From Zelopaecilomyces penicillatus (taxonomy: Eukaryota; Ascomycota; Sordariomycetes; Hypocreales; Pseudodiploosporaceae): 64,000 nucleotides of DNA. This document shows positions 21,510 to 33,500 of the stretch, one piece after another. How positions within the stretch are numbered: the stretch's first letter is position 1; each line of letters opens with the position of its first letter. The notes under the pieces are model-generated. The model was not told the DNA's origin. It saw only the letters and a program-made list of their open reading frames with translations, and did not search any database. Position numbers and translations under genes: made by a program. The stretch spans positions 4,216,001 through 4,280,000 of the forward strand of contig VCCP01000001.1 in NCBI GenBank assembly GCA_005765155.1, given 5' to 3'.

Positions 21510-23344
21510 ATGGCCGCTCAAAGCCCAGCCAGGCAAACCTTCGAGGTCCGCCCACATCATACCAAAAGCCGTGCCCTCTATGCCCTCCATTCTCTTGACG
21601 CCGGGCAGACAATCGCCTCCTTCGCACGCCCTCTGCTATTGCTTCCCTCGCTCGCACATCTCACTAGCGTCTGCACACACTGTCTGCGGCCAGGCTCGCC
21701 GCGCGCGTGCTCCCGCTGTCATGCCGCCTACTACTGTGACTCGGCATGCCAGGCCGCCGCCTGGACTGCTGTCCACGCACGCGAGTGCAAGGCTCTCCAG
21801 AAGCATGTTGAACCTGAACGCCGGGCCGCGCTGCCCACTCCTGTAAGGGCGCTCGTGCAAGCGCTGCTCGTGAAGGGGATTGAAGCTGGCTTGGATGGGC
21901 TGGAAGGCCATGCGGCAGAGCGGAGGGAGGCGGAAGGATGGCAGGACTTGGAGATGATGGCTATGGCAGCGTGTGCGTTTGCGGGCAAGGGAACAGCGGA
22001 GGGAGAAGTTCGAAAAGCAGTGGACTTGTTGTGCAAGGTTCGTTGTGTTTATGTGTGATTCTGGATACCAAAGAACCCCGTGAGTTTTCGAGACAGGCTT
22101 TGCTCACCAAGGATGGCCCTACAACAGATTCAAACAAACTCTTTTCACAGATATGACGCCGATCTAGGCCAAGTAGGTATTTTCCTCGAGCCCACGCTGG
22201 CCATGGCAAACCATTCATGCATACCAAACGCCATGGTCCAGTTTGTTGGCAGGAAAGCCATTCTTCGAGCTGAGAGACCTATCAAAACGGGCGAAGAGAT
22301 TGAGATCTCATATACAGGTATGCCAAGTCTACCACTAACACAAACAGCAACGCCTCGCCCTCCCTATATCCAAAAAGAAAAGAAAAAATTGCACTTTACG
22401 GGTCAGCAAGTACTAACTCGGATACTTTGCCCTCAGACTATACAAGTCCACTATCCAAGAGAAAAGAAGCCCTCTCTCACTATATGTTTGAGTGCCAGTG
22501 TCGACGCTGCGAAGACGACCTTAATGTCTACCAAGTTTGTGGCACATCATCTCCCATTACCAACCTCACCAGGTTTAGCCTCGTTACGGATGGCGCAAAG
22601 CTCCGCGAGAATCGTGTAGCAAGTAATCCCAGTTTAAGCGCGTCCGCCAATTCCTACAGTGAGGCTGCCACTCGCGCGGTTGATTCTCTTCCAATTGCAG
22701 ACTCGGCACAAGCACAGCGGTCTCTACTACAGAAGCAATACAGAGCATGTAAGCAACTGGTCAAGGAAGACCTCTGGGCCATGTCACCGCTGCCCAATGT
22801 TTTGTCCGAGATTTCCATATCCTATGCGGAAGATGAAAATTTCCCCTTTGCTCTGGCAATATCCTGTCACATAGCAGAAGCTTGTGACCCTTATCGACAT
22901 GTTGCTGCGTTTCATTCAGTTCGGCTGAAGGGTTTGTTTATGATTGCCAAGTTACTTGCCAACACAGCCGCCGACACAGTCGCGCTGACCAAGTCTGTCA
23001 AGTCTGTGAAAGCGAGGGCAGGTCTGGATGAAAAGGTGCAAGAGACCCTTCTTGAGATTGATCAAGTATCGTTGTGCCAAATGCTGCTCATCATGGTCCT
23101 AAAGTGGACGGCGATCGACTATGAAGCCGAAGGGCAGCTTGCAGTTGCTGCAAAAGAAATGTTGACGGATATCTGCCAGTTGCCGGATCGGGAGAAAGAG
23201 TCATCACTCATTGACGGGTGGCAGCGAGACCCTAACAATGAACGGTCGCGGGCTTTCTTCGATTATGCGGTAGTGCAGCAAGTGGATGCATTAGCCAGCC
23301 TAGGAAAGGCTGTATTAAAGCTTGATTTCGAGGTAGGATCATAA
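21510..23344 (+). CDS. SET and MYND domain protein (SMYD-like lysine methyltransferase)
   Basis: A 541-residue protein in three exons (21510-22037, 22128-22317, 22437-23344) with compatible phases. A split SET domain is interrupted by a complete MYND zinc finger: C55, C58, C67, C70, C76, C80, H89, C93. The SET core follows in exon 2 with N-H-S-C-I-P-N-A (S-adenosylmethionine and substrate channel) and G-E-E-I-E-I-S-Y-T, continued in exon 3 by D-Y. The post-SET zinc site is C-Q-C-R-R-C. A long helical C-terminal region completes the SMYD layout. Family members methylate lysines of histones or other proteins; the target here is unknown. Its 3' end converges with the next gene across only 94 bp, so the 3' UTRs probably overlap. 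Confidence 0.9.
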
Positions 23345-23438
23345 GCTCAAGGAACGCCCTGCACATCTCGGGGCTCAAGCCGATAGTTGAAAAGGGTCAT
23401 GCCAAATCCGTCAGCAACGACATAGCTTAGCCGTCCCA

Positions 23439-25087
23439 TCAGGGCTTAGTCTTCTGCACACCTCCCCTCATCCTAGCTCTACCCATAGAGACTGTCCTCC
23501 CCTTACGTGAAAGGGGGGATTCTGACGATTGGTCGACAAGGGGAGAAGATTGTCGTCCGTTGCTAGCTTCGAGACCTTCAGACGCAAGATTCGCGAGATA
23601 ATCTGATGAAATGGCTATTCGTTTAGGTGGAGTAGTTTTAAGTGTAGAAATACCATTCCTGTCCGTGGATGGCCGTTTTTGACGTGTGCTACCACCAAAG
23701 CGAAGCTGGATACTCTGGTCTTGTTGTGAGCTGTAATCGCCTGTTAACCTACGACCATCCACTCGACTGGTACTCAAAGTGCTGCTTGGCCTGGCCTCTA
23801 GCCGCTGTATCCGTGTCCTGAAGAGCTCAAACTCCATTTGAAGAGACTCTATCTGGCTTGCCCGATTTCCAATCTTGGACATATTGCTGGCGAGAATGTC
23901 CAATTGATGAACATAGATGGAGGAATCGTCCACGGCAGGAGGTTGTTGTTGTTCGCGTTCGTGAGCAAGCTCGGACCGTAGTTGTGCAAGTTCATGTCTC
24001 AGTGAAGACACTTCCGAGGCATACATCTTAGATGTAGTAATGCCGTCCTTGGCCACCTGCTTGGCTTCATCCACTTCTCGCCTAAGGCAAGAGTTTTCTT
24101 CCTTGGTCTGATGAAGCTCTTCACGTATCCCCTTGACCCCAACCAGAACCTCTAGAGCGTCTGATTTGATACCTTGCACAGTCTCTCGCAGCTCAGTTAC
24201 AACCCTATTTGTAGTTTGAAGTTGCTGGTCGAGACGAGATACCACGGGGTTATTTTCGCAGGCCCGCTTGACGTTTGAGAGGTCTGAATCAAGCGACTTT
24301 AGGTCATTGCGCTGGGTATTACCATCCTTTCGTATGTCGTCTATAGAGTTATTAAGCTGTTGCATCTGTTGCTCAAAACGGGCAATAGCGGTTTCGAACG
24401 AGGCCACAACCTGAAAGCCAGTGGTGCCAATTCTTTCAATTTCCTCTCGCTGTGCCTCAACGTCTTCTTGAAGCTGCACGATTTCGAAACTGTCGACACT
24501 GAATGGACCGTTCAAAGTGTCATCCTCGCCATTGCTCTCAGGTACATGCTCATTCCGAACTGAGGATGGGTCGCCCCGGAGTTTGAGAACACGCTGGATC
24601 TTGGGTTCCGCTTTGCGCCGCATATCAGCGACCGGTCTCAGGACAATGGAGACAATGCGGAAGATCACCTGTCCACTACACAGATCCGCGTCAGTCTGGG
24701 AGGCAAATTTACCCATTCGATCGAGAGATAGAGTCAGCCACTCACTTGTTGAACACGTGGTTTGTTGGGCTTGTAAGGCATTTCATTCCCAGATTCGTAT
24801 GGCATATAGCACATTCAGCGTCCTGCAATTCGCTGTCATGAAAGTTTAAGTAATCTTACTGAGACCTGAGCAGCCGACTAGTCGGACATCCTAAGAACAT
24901 ACCATCCATTAACGAGTGTGTCTGCGATACCCAGTCTGACTTCCCCCGCAGTTGTCACACGTAGGGATTCGTCGGCATTGTTGTAAGCCACTGGCGTGAG
25001 ATATCTTTTGCCAATTTGGGTCCATAGATTAATAAAACTGCCCAGTTTTGTGTCGCATTTGGCACATTTGCAAGCAACTAAGTCCAT
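23439..25087 (-). CDS. Yippee/Mis18-like zinc-fold protein with coiled coil
   Basis: A 502-residue protein in three exons (25087-24903, 24832-24746, 24675-23439) separated by two 70-nt introns. The N-terminal roughly 110 residues have two zinc knuckles, C8-x2-C11 and C69-x2-C72, the second reached through spliced exons (T-N-L-G-M-K-C follows). This spacing and the L-G-S-F-I-N-L-W segment fit the Yippee/Mis18/cereblon-type beta fold. A long heptad-rich region (about residues 170-350; many L, E, Q and R, e.g. L-Q-E-D-V-E-A-Q-R-E-E-I-E-R-I) predicts a coiled coil. The tail is basic and Ser-rich (T-P-P-K-R, final M-G-R-A-R-M-R-G-G-V), suggesting nuclear or chromatin association. Mis18 loads centromeric histone with a coiled coil, but an orthology call is not justified. 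Function unknown. Confidence 0.75.
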
Positions 25088-25845
25088 GATGCCTATGACG
25101 AATGGGGTTGATGAGAGAAGTGCATCAGTTGGGCTGAAAGGAAGTCCGAGAAGTGGTCCAGAACTATTCGAGGCGCGGGACTCTTGAGTGACTTAATACC
25201 AATCTATCCCGTATCATCCATTGTGAGATTGTAGAACCACCAAGCTAACAAAAGCTCAAAGTATGAAAGCTCTTTGACAAGTTCTGTCAGACAAGATGAG
25301 CCTGCTAATGCACCGCAATGGCCACCTGACAGAACCGCAACAAGGGATATTGCAGAGCGACAAAAAAAATTCAGTGTCAATTACAGGCAGTGGTTTGACA
25401 GAGCTTGAAAAAAGAGGGTTATGATGTTTGCATCTTTGTCGGAAGCTAACCAGAACAATCGACAGAAATGAACAATTAGCGACCCGACATCAGAAACGCG
25501 TAAAGTGGCGTCGCGAAGTTGGTGGTTCCCCGGATTATACACGATAAGATAAGATAAGATAGTGGGACGTTGCTAGCTATACCTTAGTGACCTGACAGAA
25601 CACTGGATTTTCACTACCTCTTCATCTCACTACTCATACAACTTCACGCAAGCGCCTCTGAGTAAACACTGGCTCTTCCAAACCAAACTTAATAGCCAAC
25701 ATTATTTCATGCTGCTTTCCAATTCCTTTTGACACAAATGAATTTAGCTGAAACTGCTCAAGAGAAACTGCATTGATTGCAGTGTGCCTCCAGGAATCAG
25801 AACTCATCACACGCAGCTCTCCTCTCTCGGACGCCTGCATATAGC
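25088..25845. promoter_or_regulatory. Divergent promoter between the Yippee-like gene and the exonuclease
   Basis: A 758-bp bidirectional promoter. It contains CTGACAGAAC three times (one inverted at 25281-25290, direct at 25326-25335 and 25592-25601) and a tandem GATAAG run at 25543-25561. No gene was seen. Confidence 0.6.
25543..25561. promoter_or_regulatory. Tandem GATA-factor sites
   Basis: Three overlapping GATAAG units plus a fourth GATA in 19 bp. GATAAG matches the consensus of fungal GATA factors (AreA/Nit2, SreA and blue-light regulators). Binding is inferred. Confidence 0.45.
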
Positions 25846-28035
25846 ATGCTGGGACAGAAACTGCGCCGCGCAAAAGAATTCGCCCTTACCATTCTTGGAG
25901 TTTCTCCTGCTGCAGCTAAGGCTCAGCAGCGCGATAGCGAGGCTCCAGGGGTTACCACAGCAGCTGAAGGAAAAGACGCGCCAGCAGAGGCCGCCATGGC
26001 ATCTCCCGCCCAGGTTGCAAAGGATGGGGTCGACGTAAGCCCGCAGAAACATACTGATGGAGGTCTTAAGAGAGCAAGTCCACATGATGCTCACGAAGAC
26101 GGCGATGACAAGGGCGAGTGGCAGGTCGTTACACGGCCATCAAAAAAGGCCAAAAAGGTACCACGCCCCGGCAAGGGGGGGTATCCGAGCATCATCTTCT
26201 CGCCCAATGCTCGTCTGCAGTCCAAACTCAACCTCAACCAGTTTCGCGACTTGATTACGTACATTTTCGCAGACGGGACCGGCCCGCAGTGGGTTGGGGT
26301 TTCTCATCGCCCCCAATTCAGAAAGTTCGTGGCTATCATGGTGCCCGGGCTGGAAGAGGCAATGTTCAGCCCAGGTGTCGACTATGCCAACTTTGACAAG
26401 CTTTCAGAGGATGCGGATGATGACGGCAAAGCCCAGGACGCAACGTCTCCGGACGACTATTACCCCCGCCCACTGACAAAGGAGAACCTCCCAGAGCCTC
26501 TACAGCCATTTGCCGACATGTTCCCCCACCTGTGGCCTGTCCGCACTCCCGGCGACGACCGTCATGGAAAGATGCACTCCCCCATGGCAGCGTTTCTCAC
26601 AGTCCCCGTCGTCAAGGAGAAGACCAGTCAGAAAAACGGCGTCAAGCCTGCCAAGGAGCCGCAAGGGTGGAAAAACGACAGGACACGCATAACAGAGTTC
26701 CTTGCCACCGCGGACGAATTGGCGGAAAACGGCTATCTCGTCCATCCCGCACTGCTGCCCGAGGGTGAGCGCCAGAAGAACTTTGTCACACCAGAAGGCT
26801 GGGTCATCACAAAAGTTGACAAGCTCGAGGATGGTGACATCCCTGAAGCTGAGATTCAGAAAGGTAGTATTACTGCGGGCAGGGAGATTTTGGCTCTGGA
26901 CTGCGAAATGTGTATGACTGGCGAGAGTGAGTTTTCCTTGACACGTATCAGCCTAGTAAATTGGGATGGCGAAGTTGTGCTCGATGAGCTCGTCAAGCCT
27001 GACAAGCCAATTACCGACTATGTTACGCGATTCTCTGGTATCACTGAGGAGATGCTTGCTCCAGTCACAACGACTCTCCGGGATATTCAGGAGAGGTTAT
27101 TAGTGCTTCTGCACCCGCGCTCAATCCTCATTGGACACTCTCTAGAATCTGACACCAAAGCCATACGCATCGCCCATCCTTTTATCATCGACACTTCTCT
27201 AGTCTACCCCCACCCCCGTGGCCCTCCATTGAAGTCATCTCTAAAATGGCTGGCCCAGAAATACCTGTCGCGGGAGATTCAAAAGGGCGGTGCTCTCGGC
27301 CACAACAGCATCGAAGACGCCAAAACATGCCTAGACCTCGTAAAGCAAAAATGCGAAAAGGGGAAGCTTTGGGGCTCCTCAGATTCTCAAGGCGAGAATA
27401 TCTTCCGGCGCCTTGCGAGAGCTGGTGTCGCCTACAAGGCGCAAGGAGGTGACGCCGCCATAGGTGGACTGGAAGTCGGTAAGACGAGCGCGGCGATTGA
27501 TTGGGGCGATCCATCAAAGGGCCCTGGGGCCGGCGCCACGTATCAGCTGGGCTGTAAGACGGATGAGGATGTAACTCTCAATGTCATCCGTGCTGTCCAA
27601 GGCGACCCCGATGGCTTGGAGATTAGGGGAGGGGGTGTGGACTTTGTCTGGGTACGCATGCGGGAGCTAGAAGCCCTACAGGGCTGGTGGAACAAGAACC
27701 GCATTGAAAACACCAACAGCGACGGCGGCCCTTCCAGCACGGAACAACCGGGCACGTCCTCCCTAGAGCAGGCTCTAGTAAGGCTCACGGAGCGCCTCTC
27801 CCGCATCCACGATGCTCTGCCTCCCTGCACAGGCTTCATGCTCTACAGCGGCTCAGGCGACCCTCGCAAAATGGCTCAGCTCCAACAAATGCAGACGCAG
27901 TGGCGTAAGGAGTACAACACGCCTGGCAAGAAGTGGGACGAGCTCAGCGTCAAGTGGACGGACACAGAGGAGCAGGCTCTAAAGCGGGCCGTGCAGAAGG
28001 CGAGGTCGGGCATTGGTTTCGTCAGCGTCAAGTAA
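25846..28035 (+). CDS. DEDDh 3'-5' RNA exonuclease, Rex1/REXO1 type
   Basis: Single-exon gene giving 729 residues from ATG 25846; no ATG lies further upstream in the open frame. The N-terminal 350 residues are poorly conserved, with basic, nuclear-localisation-like stretches (S-K-K-A-K-K-V-P-R-P). The exonuclease domain starts at L-D-C-E-M-C (D352, E354 metal ligands of Exo I). It continues with the Exo II region L-I-G-H-S-L-E-S-D and Exo III H-N-S-I-E-D-A, which has the DEDDh His and Asp. A C-terminal domain follows, with F-M-L-Y-S-G-S-G-D-P and a Lys/Arg-rich tail. Yeast Rex1 trims 3' ends of 5S rRNA, some tRNAs and 5.8S precursors in the nucleus. The paralogues Rex3 and Rex4 are much shorter, which favours Rex1 here. 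Confidence 0.85.
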   Translation: MLGQKLRRAKEFALTILGVSPAAAKAQQRDSEAPGVTTAAEGKDAPAEAAMASPAQVAKDGVDVSPQKHTDGGLKRASPHDAHEDGDDKGEWQVVTRPSKKAKKVPRPGKGGYPSIIFSPNARLQSKLNLNQFRDLITYIFADGTGPQWVGVSHRPQFRKFVAIMVPGLEEAMFSPGVDYANFDKLSEDADDDGKAQDATSPDDYYPRPLTKENLPEPLQPFADMFPHLWPVRTPGDDRHGKMHSPMAAFLTVPVVKEKTSQKNGVKPAKEPQGWKNDRTRITEFLATADELAENGYLVHPALLPEGERQKNFVTPEGWVITKVDKLEDGDIPEAEIQKGSITAGREILALDCEMCMTGESEFSLTRISLVNWDGEVVLDELVKPDKPITDYVTRFSGITEEMLAPVTTTLRDIQERLLVLLHPRSILIGHSLESDTKAIRIAHPFIIDTSLVYPHPRGPPLKSSLKWLAQKYLSREIQKGGALGHNSIEDAKTCLDLVKQKCEKGKLWGSSDSQGENIFRRLARAGVAYKAQGGDAAIGGLEVGKTSAAIDWGDPSKGPGAGATYQLGCKTDEDVTLNVIRAVQGDPDGLEIRGGGVDFVWVRMRELEALQGWWNKNRIENTNSDGGPSSTEQPGTSSLEQALVRLTERLSRIHDALPPCTGFMLYSGSGDPRKMAQLQQMQTQWRKEYNTPGKKWDELSVKWTDTEEQALKRAVQKARSGIGFVSVK

Positions 28036-29686
28036 AAGAAGAAGAAGAAAAAAGGGGGCCAACAAAAGGTGTGGACGGATGCCTCTCTACTCCATTAATA
28101 CGAAAACGCTAGGGGGATTGGGGCGCATTTTGTTGAGATGGGGAAGAAAATCTTCAAGAGTACAAAGTACCTCGTAAAAAGAAGACCTGTCGGACCGAGA
28201 GATAGTCACGGAATATGAGAAAAAACAGGAGAAGAACTGGGGGATGCCTCCCATGGTAAGGGACGGCCTTATAAGTGAGAATACTGTTGGGAACTTGGAA
28301 TAGTAACTACCTGCTACCTGAGTACTAGCTAGGTGGGTAGTATACTCTCTCCACGTAGTACCTTATATACCCATCACGAGTTTAGAATACAAAAGCGAAT
28401 GACCGTAAAGATTGCTATCCTGCCAGACAGGCTTGCAGACCCTTCCATAAGATATGACACCAATAGCAGTTGCATAAGCAGTGTTGCCATCATCATTTAA
28501 GCACCCCTCTCATATATCATTGTGTCCGTTTATTCAAAAAATACTAGGCTGCCAAAAAAAAATAAGGGCAGGTCAGTCAGCCCTACTCGGCCCATGCCGC
28601 TTTCGATTTTCCCGAGACCAGGTGTTCCAAGTCAACCAAAAAAAAAAGAAAGAAACAGGATTGAAAGACTTCAGAACCAGACACAGTCTCGGCCAGGGTT
28701 ATTAGCCTATTCATGGACATGCTATTATTAGCAGTAACATTAGTAGTAGTAGTCGTAGGGTGTTTCCCGTGTCTCAAACCAAAAACCATGTGCCCTGCTG
28801 TGGCTGACATGCATATGACGAACATAGCTAGAATATATTAACCAACCTTTCATGTGAGATTTTGCCAAAGCTATCTAGTTTCTGTAATTTTTAATTTAAT
28901 AATGGCACAGCACAGTAGTTAGCACCACGACAGCCTGGGTGTTAATAATCACAGGTAATTAAGCAATTGCATGTACACATATTCGTAACAATGTCATTAG
29001 CAGTCGCTTCATATACAAGACAACAACAAGAACTCTGAACCATCCTTGATCCAGAATCCGCTGTGCTCCAATGAATTATTTAACCCCCTCCGGGCTCCCA
29101 GCCATGCTCTTCTGCCCGTAGGAAAACACATAAAAAAGAAAAAGAATTATAACCAAAAAGCTTACCACTCTCTCTATGTGCATACGTTTTTATCTCTCCC
29201 AAAACGTCTCTCCCCCCTTTCAATAACCTTAAGATAGTTCCCATCCCAAAACCAAAATACATTCGCCATGCCACCGCTTATACAGTAAGGCCAAGCTTCA
29301 AATCCAGAGAAATCGCTAGACAACAAAAAGAGAAAGTTGAAAATCCCGCAAAATAAAACGCCAGCCAACCTCATGGGTCAGGTCCACCCCTGTCCGAGAC
29401 CCAAGATCTTTTTTGATGTGACAACCTTTTGACTATTCGGAAAGAAAAAATTATATCTTTGTTCGTTCATCATAGTAGCCCTAATTCGACGTATAAGCCG
29501 AATCCAAGACATAAACTCTATATGATAGAAGAGTCCAAAGGGGCATGTCATGCAACATGCATTAAATCCCCCTAGAACATTCAAATAACGCGTCATGCTC
29601 GTTTTTTTTTTCTTCAGGATAGGCCGTCATGTGGTGCATGGCCAATTAAACCATGTCCATCATCAATTGTATGCCGCTTATTTGGT
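28036..29686. other. Convergent intergenic region
   Basis: About 1.65 kb between the exonuclease and TRP-like gene 3' ends. It is A/T-rich with several homopolymer A and T runs, as expected for 3' UTRs. No gene, tRNA or repeat element was recognised. Confidence 0.55.
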
Positions 29687-32600
29687 TTAGGTTCGTCTCT
29701 TGCCAGCAAGTTCGTCGACCAGCTCGGCAGAACTACCTAGTAAATCGACTTCGGGATTTGCAGGGTCGATGCGACTGATTCCATGATGAGGTACATAACC
29801 AAAGCTAGCAGGTCTCTCACCGTGACGATCACCACCATGGATATCAATCTGAGTAAACTCCTCGGCGAACTCCAAAGATGACTTCGATGACACGCGTCGT
29901 TGGGAGCCAGTGCGCTCAAATGGTAACCGGGGTAACAGTGACATACTTTTATGTTGGCTGCTATCAGCCTCGCCAATGCTGGAAGCTTGTCCCTCCCCTG
30001 GATGGGTCACAGTTTCGATGGTGCTTAGAGTTGGAAGATGGGCTTGGTCGACGAGGCTCAGTCCTGAACTCCTCTTAGAACTCTTTCGCGGAATCTGAGG
30101 TACTTCGAAATCAAATTCAGAGGCATCATCTGGGCCTGAAAATGAAGGGTGGGAGCGGTGGGAGTTGCGGGAGTGTTGGGAACGGTGGGAGTGATAGGAC
30201 CGAATAGACATTCCTGATTCTGGTCTCCCATTTTTGGCAAGACGTCCTCGGGGAAGCTGAGCAATGACTGGGCTGCCAGGATCATCAGGGTCAGACTGAG
30301 GTTCGCCCTCGTCGGTCAGAAGATCGCCTTCCCGGTGCTTCAGAGCCGGTTTGAGTCTGGCCTGTGGCTCGTCGTCATCGGAATCAATCGGGCCATTCCT
30401 TATAACACCCATCGCAACGGGTATTCCTTCTGGTGGCGTCTCAGCTCCAAAGCCGCCATTTCGGGCCATCATGGCTGGCGGCATTCTGGCACTTCTCACT
30501 ACCTCGAACCCTTTGCCCTTCTCCTTGCTCTTGCCACCAAATAAACCCCGCATCCACCCACTTGCTGTTGCCACTGGACCAGTTGGATCAGCCGGACCGG
30601 TACCCAGCTTACGACCAGGTCCATACGACTTGAGTGCAGGTCCGCGAACCCCATAGTAGAAGTCCACTTCTCGTGTGGAATAATCCGGTTGGTTAGCAGG
30701 GAAGCTGAGACCAGCGTTTGCCGGGGTAGCGCCTCGGGAGATATCTGCTCCAAGTTCAGTAGGCTCTCCCAATGTAGCACCGGATTGTGTTGCCAGCTTC
30801 CCATCGGCACCCAGCAAGCCAGGTTGTATATCACTGAGGCTTGAATCCCCCAAGGTTTCACGACGCCGGCGTGGAGGACGGTAATAAGGATCCGATGCCT
30901 CCAGCGCGAGACCAGGTGGTCCATACCGGGCAGCGGTTGGGGATGCCAGGAATGAAAATGTGCTAGCTTCGCCTGGAGTCCCTGGCATATATGAGCTGGC
31001 GCTATCCATGTTGCGATGTCCAGTTGAGTACATGCTGTCCAGCGCCGAGCTACTCCGATGGCGATGGTGGGCAGCAATGCCGCTCATGCTAGCAGCCGAG
31101 CCACTTCTCACCCTACCACTAGGCATCACATACCCGCCTTTGCCTCCTTCATCAGCAGACAACATGGCCGAAGTGGATAGCTGGCTAGCTCGAGATGGCC
31201 CTGCTCGGTGGGTTGTTCGCCGTGACAGTTGCCGCATGCCAAAGATCTTGGACAGGCCACCACGTCTTAAGCCAGTGATATCGTCGCCGCCAGCTCCGAG
31301 CATGCGCGCTACAACTTCGATGATGGTTTGAATGGCCCCGAGGAAGAAAACAAAAATTAGAACACAGGCATGAATGAGCAAAATGACGTATCCAATCCAC
31401 CCTTTGGGACCTTCAGTAACGCCAAGACTAGGAGCAAAAGTAACCATCAACATGATTGTGACCAGACGCAGACTAGCAAATAGCATGTGGTAAGCATTCA
31501 TCGATGTCGACGACTGGAAGGGCCGGAACGCGTATAGTGTAAGGATTTGAATGACTTCACAGATAGCCAGGAGCACAACCTGGGCAATGCCGCTGGGTTG
31601 AACCGCCCCAATGGCAATTCCACGTATGAAGTTGAGAATAATCGGGATGAGTGCAAACGCAGCAACCTCGTCTGAATACGTATTGTAGAGAGGGCCATAT
31701 CGCAAGACAGTGGGTAGATCATCGAAGAGGACCGATTTGGGACGAGTGCTGACGATTAGATATAGAAGCCAAGACGCGAAGACAATTAGTAGAAGTAAGG
31801 TCACTGCAGCCAATGCCACAGTGTAGGCAGGGGACTGATTGGCGACAACAAGTTGGAAGGAGGACAGTGCTACGATAGGCATCAACATAAAGTTGAAGAC
31901 TATGCGCACCACATTGCCGATGGAGAATGGTATGTTCTTGGCGCGCAGGTCCTCCTCGGAGGTCTTGTTGATCTTACGGTAGACCCATTGGACAGCGAAT
32001 CCAGCTTGGGTCACTAAGAAGGCACAGATGGTCATGACGCAAAGCCATACCATCATTCCTGGCCAGATGTCCTCGCTCTCAGCCATGCCAATGAGTTGTC
32101 CCTGTCTCTCCAGTCCGTACCTCGTACCTGGCTTAAAAACGTAGATGCCGTCCATGACGCTCTGCCATGGGTCTGCTTTGGCAACAAAACTCTCATTGAA
32201 CATGAGAGATGACCAGCCCACTTGGCTGACGATGGGCTGGAAGAAGCCAGGATAATTGAGCGTTAATGCGCCAGTTAACGCAATCCATTGGATGTATTGC
32301 AGGCAGTCTCCAAAGCCAGGAGTCACCAGCCTAAGGAGATCTACGTCACGGCCATAATTTGAGGACCAATGGAAGATGTCTATAGTTCCCCAGGGGCTAA
32401 AGATGCCCGCAAATGGAACTGCAAATCCTGCAAAAAGTAAGACGAGGAGTGGCAGGAATTTCAACGTCCAGGAGAGGCTTCCCAGGTCTGGAGTTATGGT
32501 TGCTGAGATGCAACCAATGTTGGCGGGGGTGCTGGTGCCGTGGATGATGAAAAAGGTGGCGGAGAAAGAGGCAAAGGCGTATGAGGAGAAGAAATCGTGA

Positions 32601-33500
32601 CTCATATTTATGGAAGGAAGTCCGTAAGGAATCTCACTGTCAAAGGTTACTCGTTAGCAAGAATCATCACACATGTCGGCCAAGACTGACGAGATCCAAG
32701 CACACGGAGTTGGAAGATAAGAAAAGAAAAGAAAAAGAAAAAGGGTGAGGTCAGACTGAGGTTATCACCTACACTACGCCAAAAGTAGGAGCTAATGGAC
32801 AAGTGCCATTAAGCATGCCGTCCTCGCAAAAATTGACGCGATTGTTCCATGGCTCATAGGTCAGAACGTTGACTTTTCGGTACAGAGTTGTAGCTTTGGG
32901 GTCCTTGGCGTCTGGCTCAGGAATGTCGACGATCTTGCCGTTCGTCTTGGTCTCGTCGGTCCAATACGGGTCATTAGCGGGGGGGAGCGCTTCGTTATAT
33001 TGCGAACCCGTTACGTTGCCCCATACTGTTACGAGAAGGTTGTGTCTGTTGCTCTTGGTATCGTAGACAGCATCGGCATACAGAGGATCCCACTGCAAGG
33101 GGACATTGCCGGGTTTGCTGAGTCGGTAGGAGTCGCTCAGGCAGTTTTCGAAGGGGATCTTGACGGCGAGGGCAGGCGTGACGGCAAGTATCGTAAAAAG
33201 AAAGGCAACGAAAAGCGTCGGACTCGAGGCGAAGGTGATGGAGTGCTGACGATGACCCCATCTTGGGTGTAGTCGGGCGGCGTGTACAGAAGGCGCTTCG
33301 GCGTGCTCGATAAGTCGAGGCGTAGTAGACTCGCAGGGGGAGGAGTCCATGATGGCCATCCGCAATGGCATCAAGCCTGGGCTCTGCTTCTCGCACAGCA
33401 ACGGCCGAGAAGCATGCCGGCTAGACGCTGTGTTCTGATGATTGCTCGGGCTGTTGTTGTTGGGTTCGCCAGCCAGGCCAGGCCGTATAGGCGGCAGCAT
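29687..33500 (-). CDS. TRP-like/Flc-family multi-pass membrane protein
   Basis: About 1225 residues in two exons (33500-32773 and 32636-29687) joined across a 136-nt intron with donor GTAGGT and a CAG acceptor. After a roughly 85-residue Ser/His/Pro-rich N-terminus comes a hydrophobic signal segment (L-F-V-A-F-L-F-T-I-L-A) ending at A-L-A. The luminal ML-like domain follows with its cysteines (E-N-C-L-S-D-S-Y, N-F-C-E-D-G, G-T-C-P-L). Exon 2 holds about nine to ten membrane segments of the fungal TRP-like/Flc domain (for instance Y-G-P-L-Y-N-T-Y and A-F-R-P-F-Q-S-S-T-S). It ends with a roughly 500-residue Ser/Pro/Gly-rich cytosolic tail. Yeast Flc proteins import FAD to the ER and influence calcium and wall integrity, and S. 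pombe Pkd2 is related. The start is uncertain: in-frame ATGs nearer the signal segment would give a more usual N-terminus. Confidence 0.87.

Noticed and set aside
25777..25845. Extra 23 codons at the N-terminus of the exonuclease
   Set aside because: The open frame there begins with TTG, not ATG; the first ATG is at 25846.
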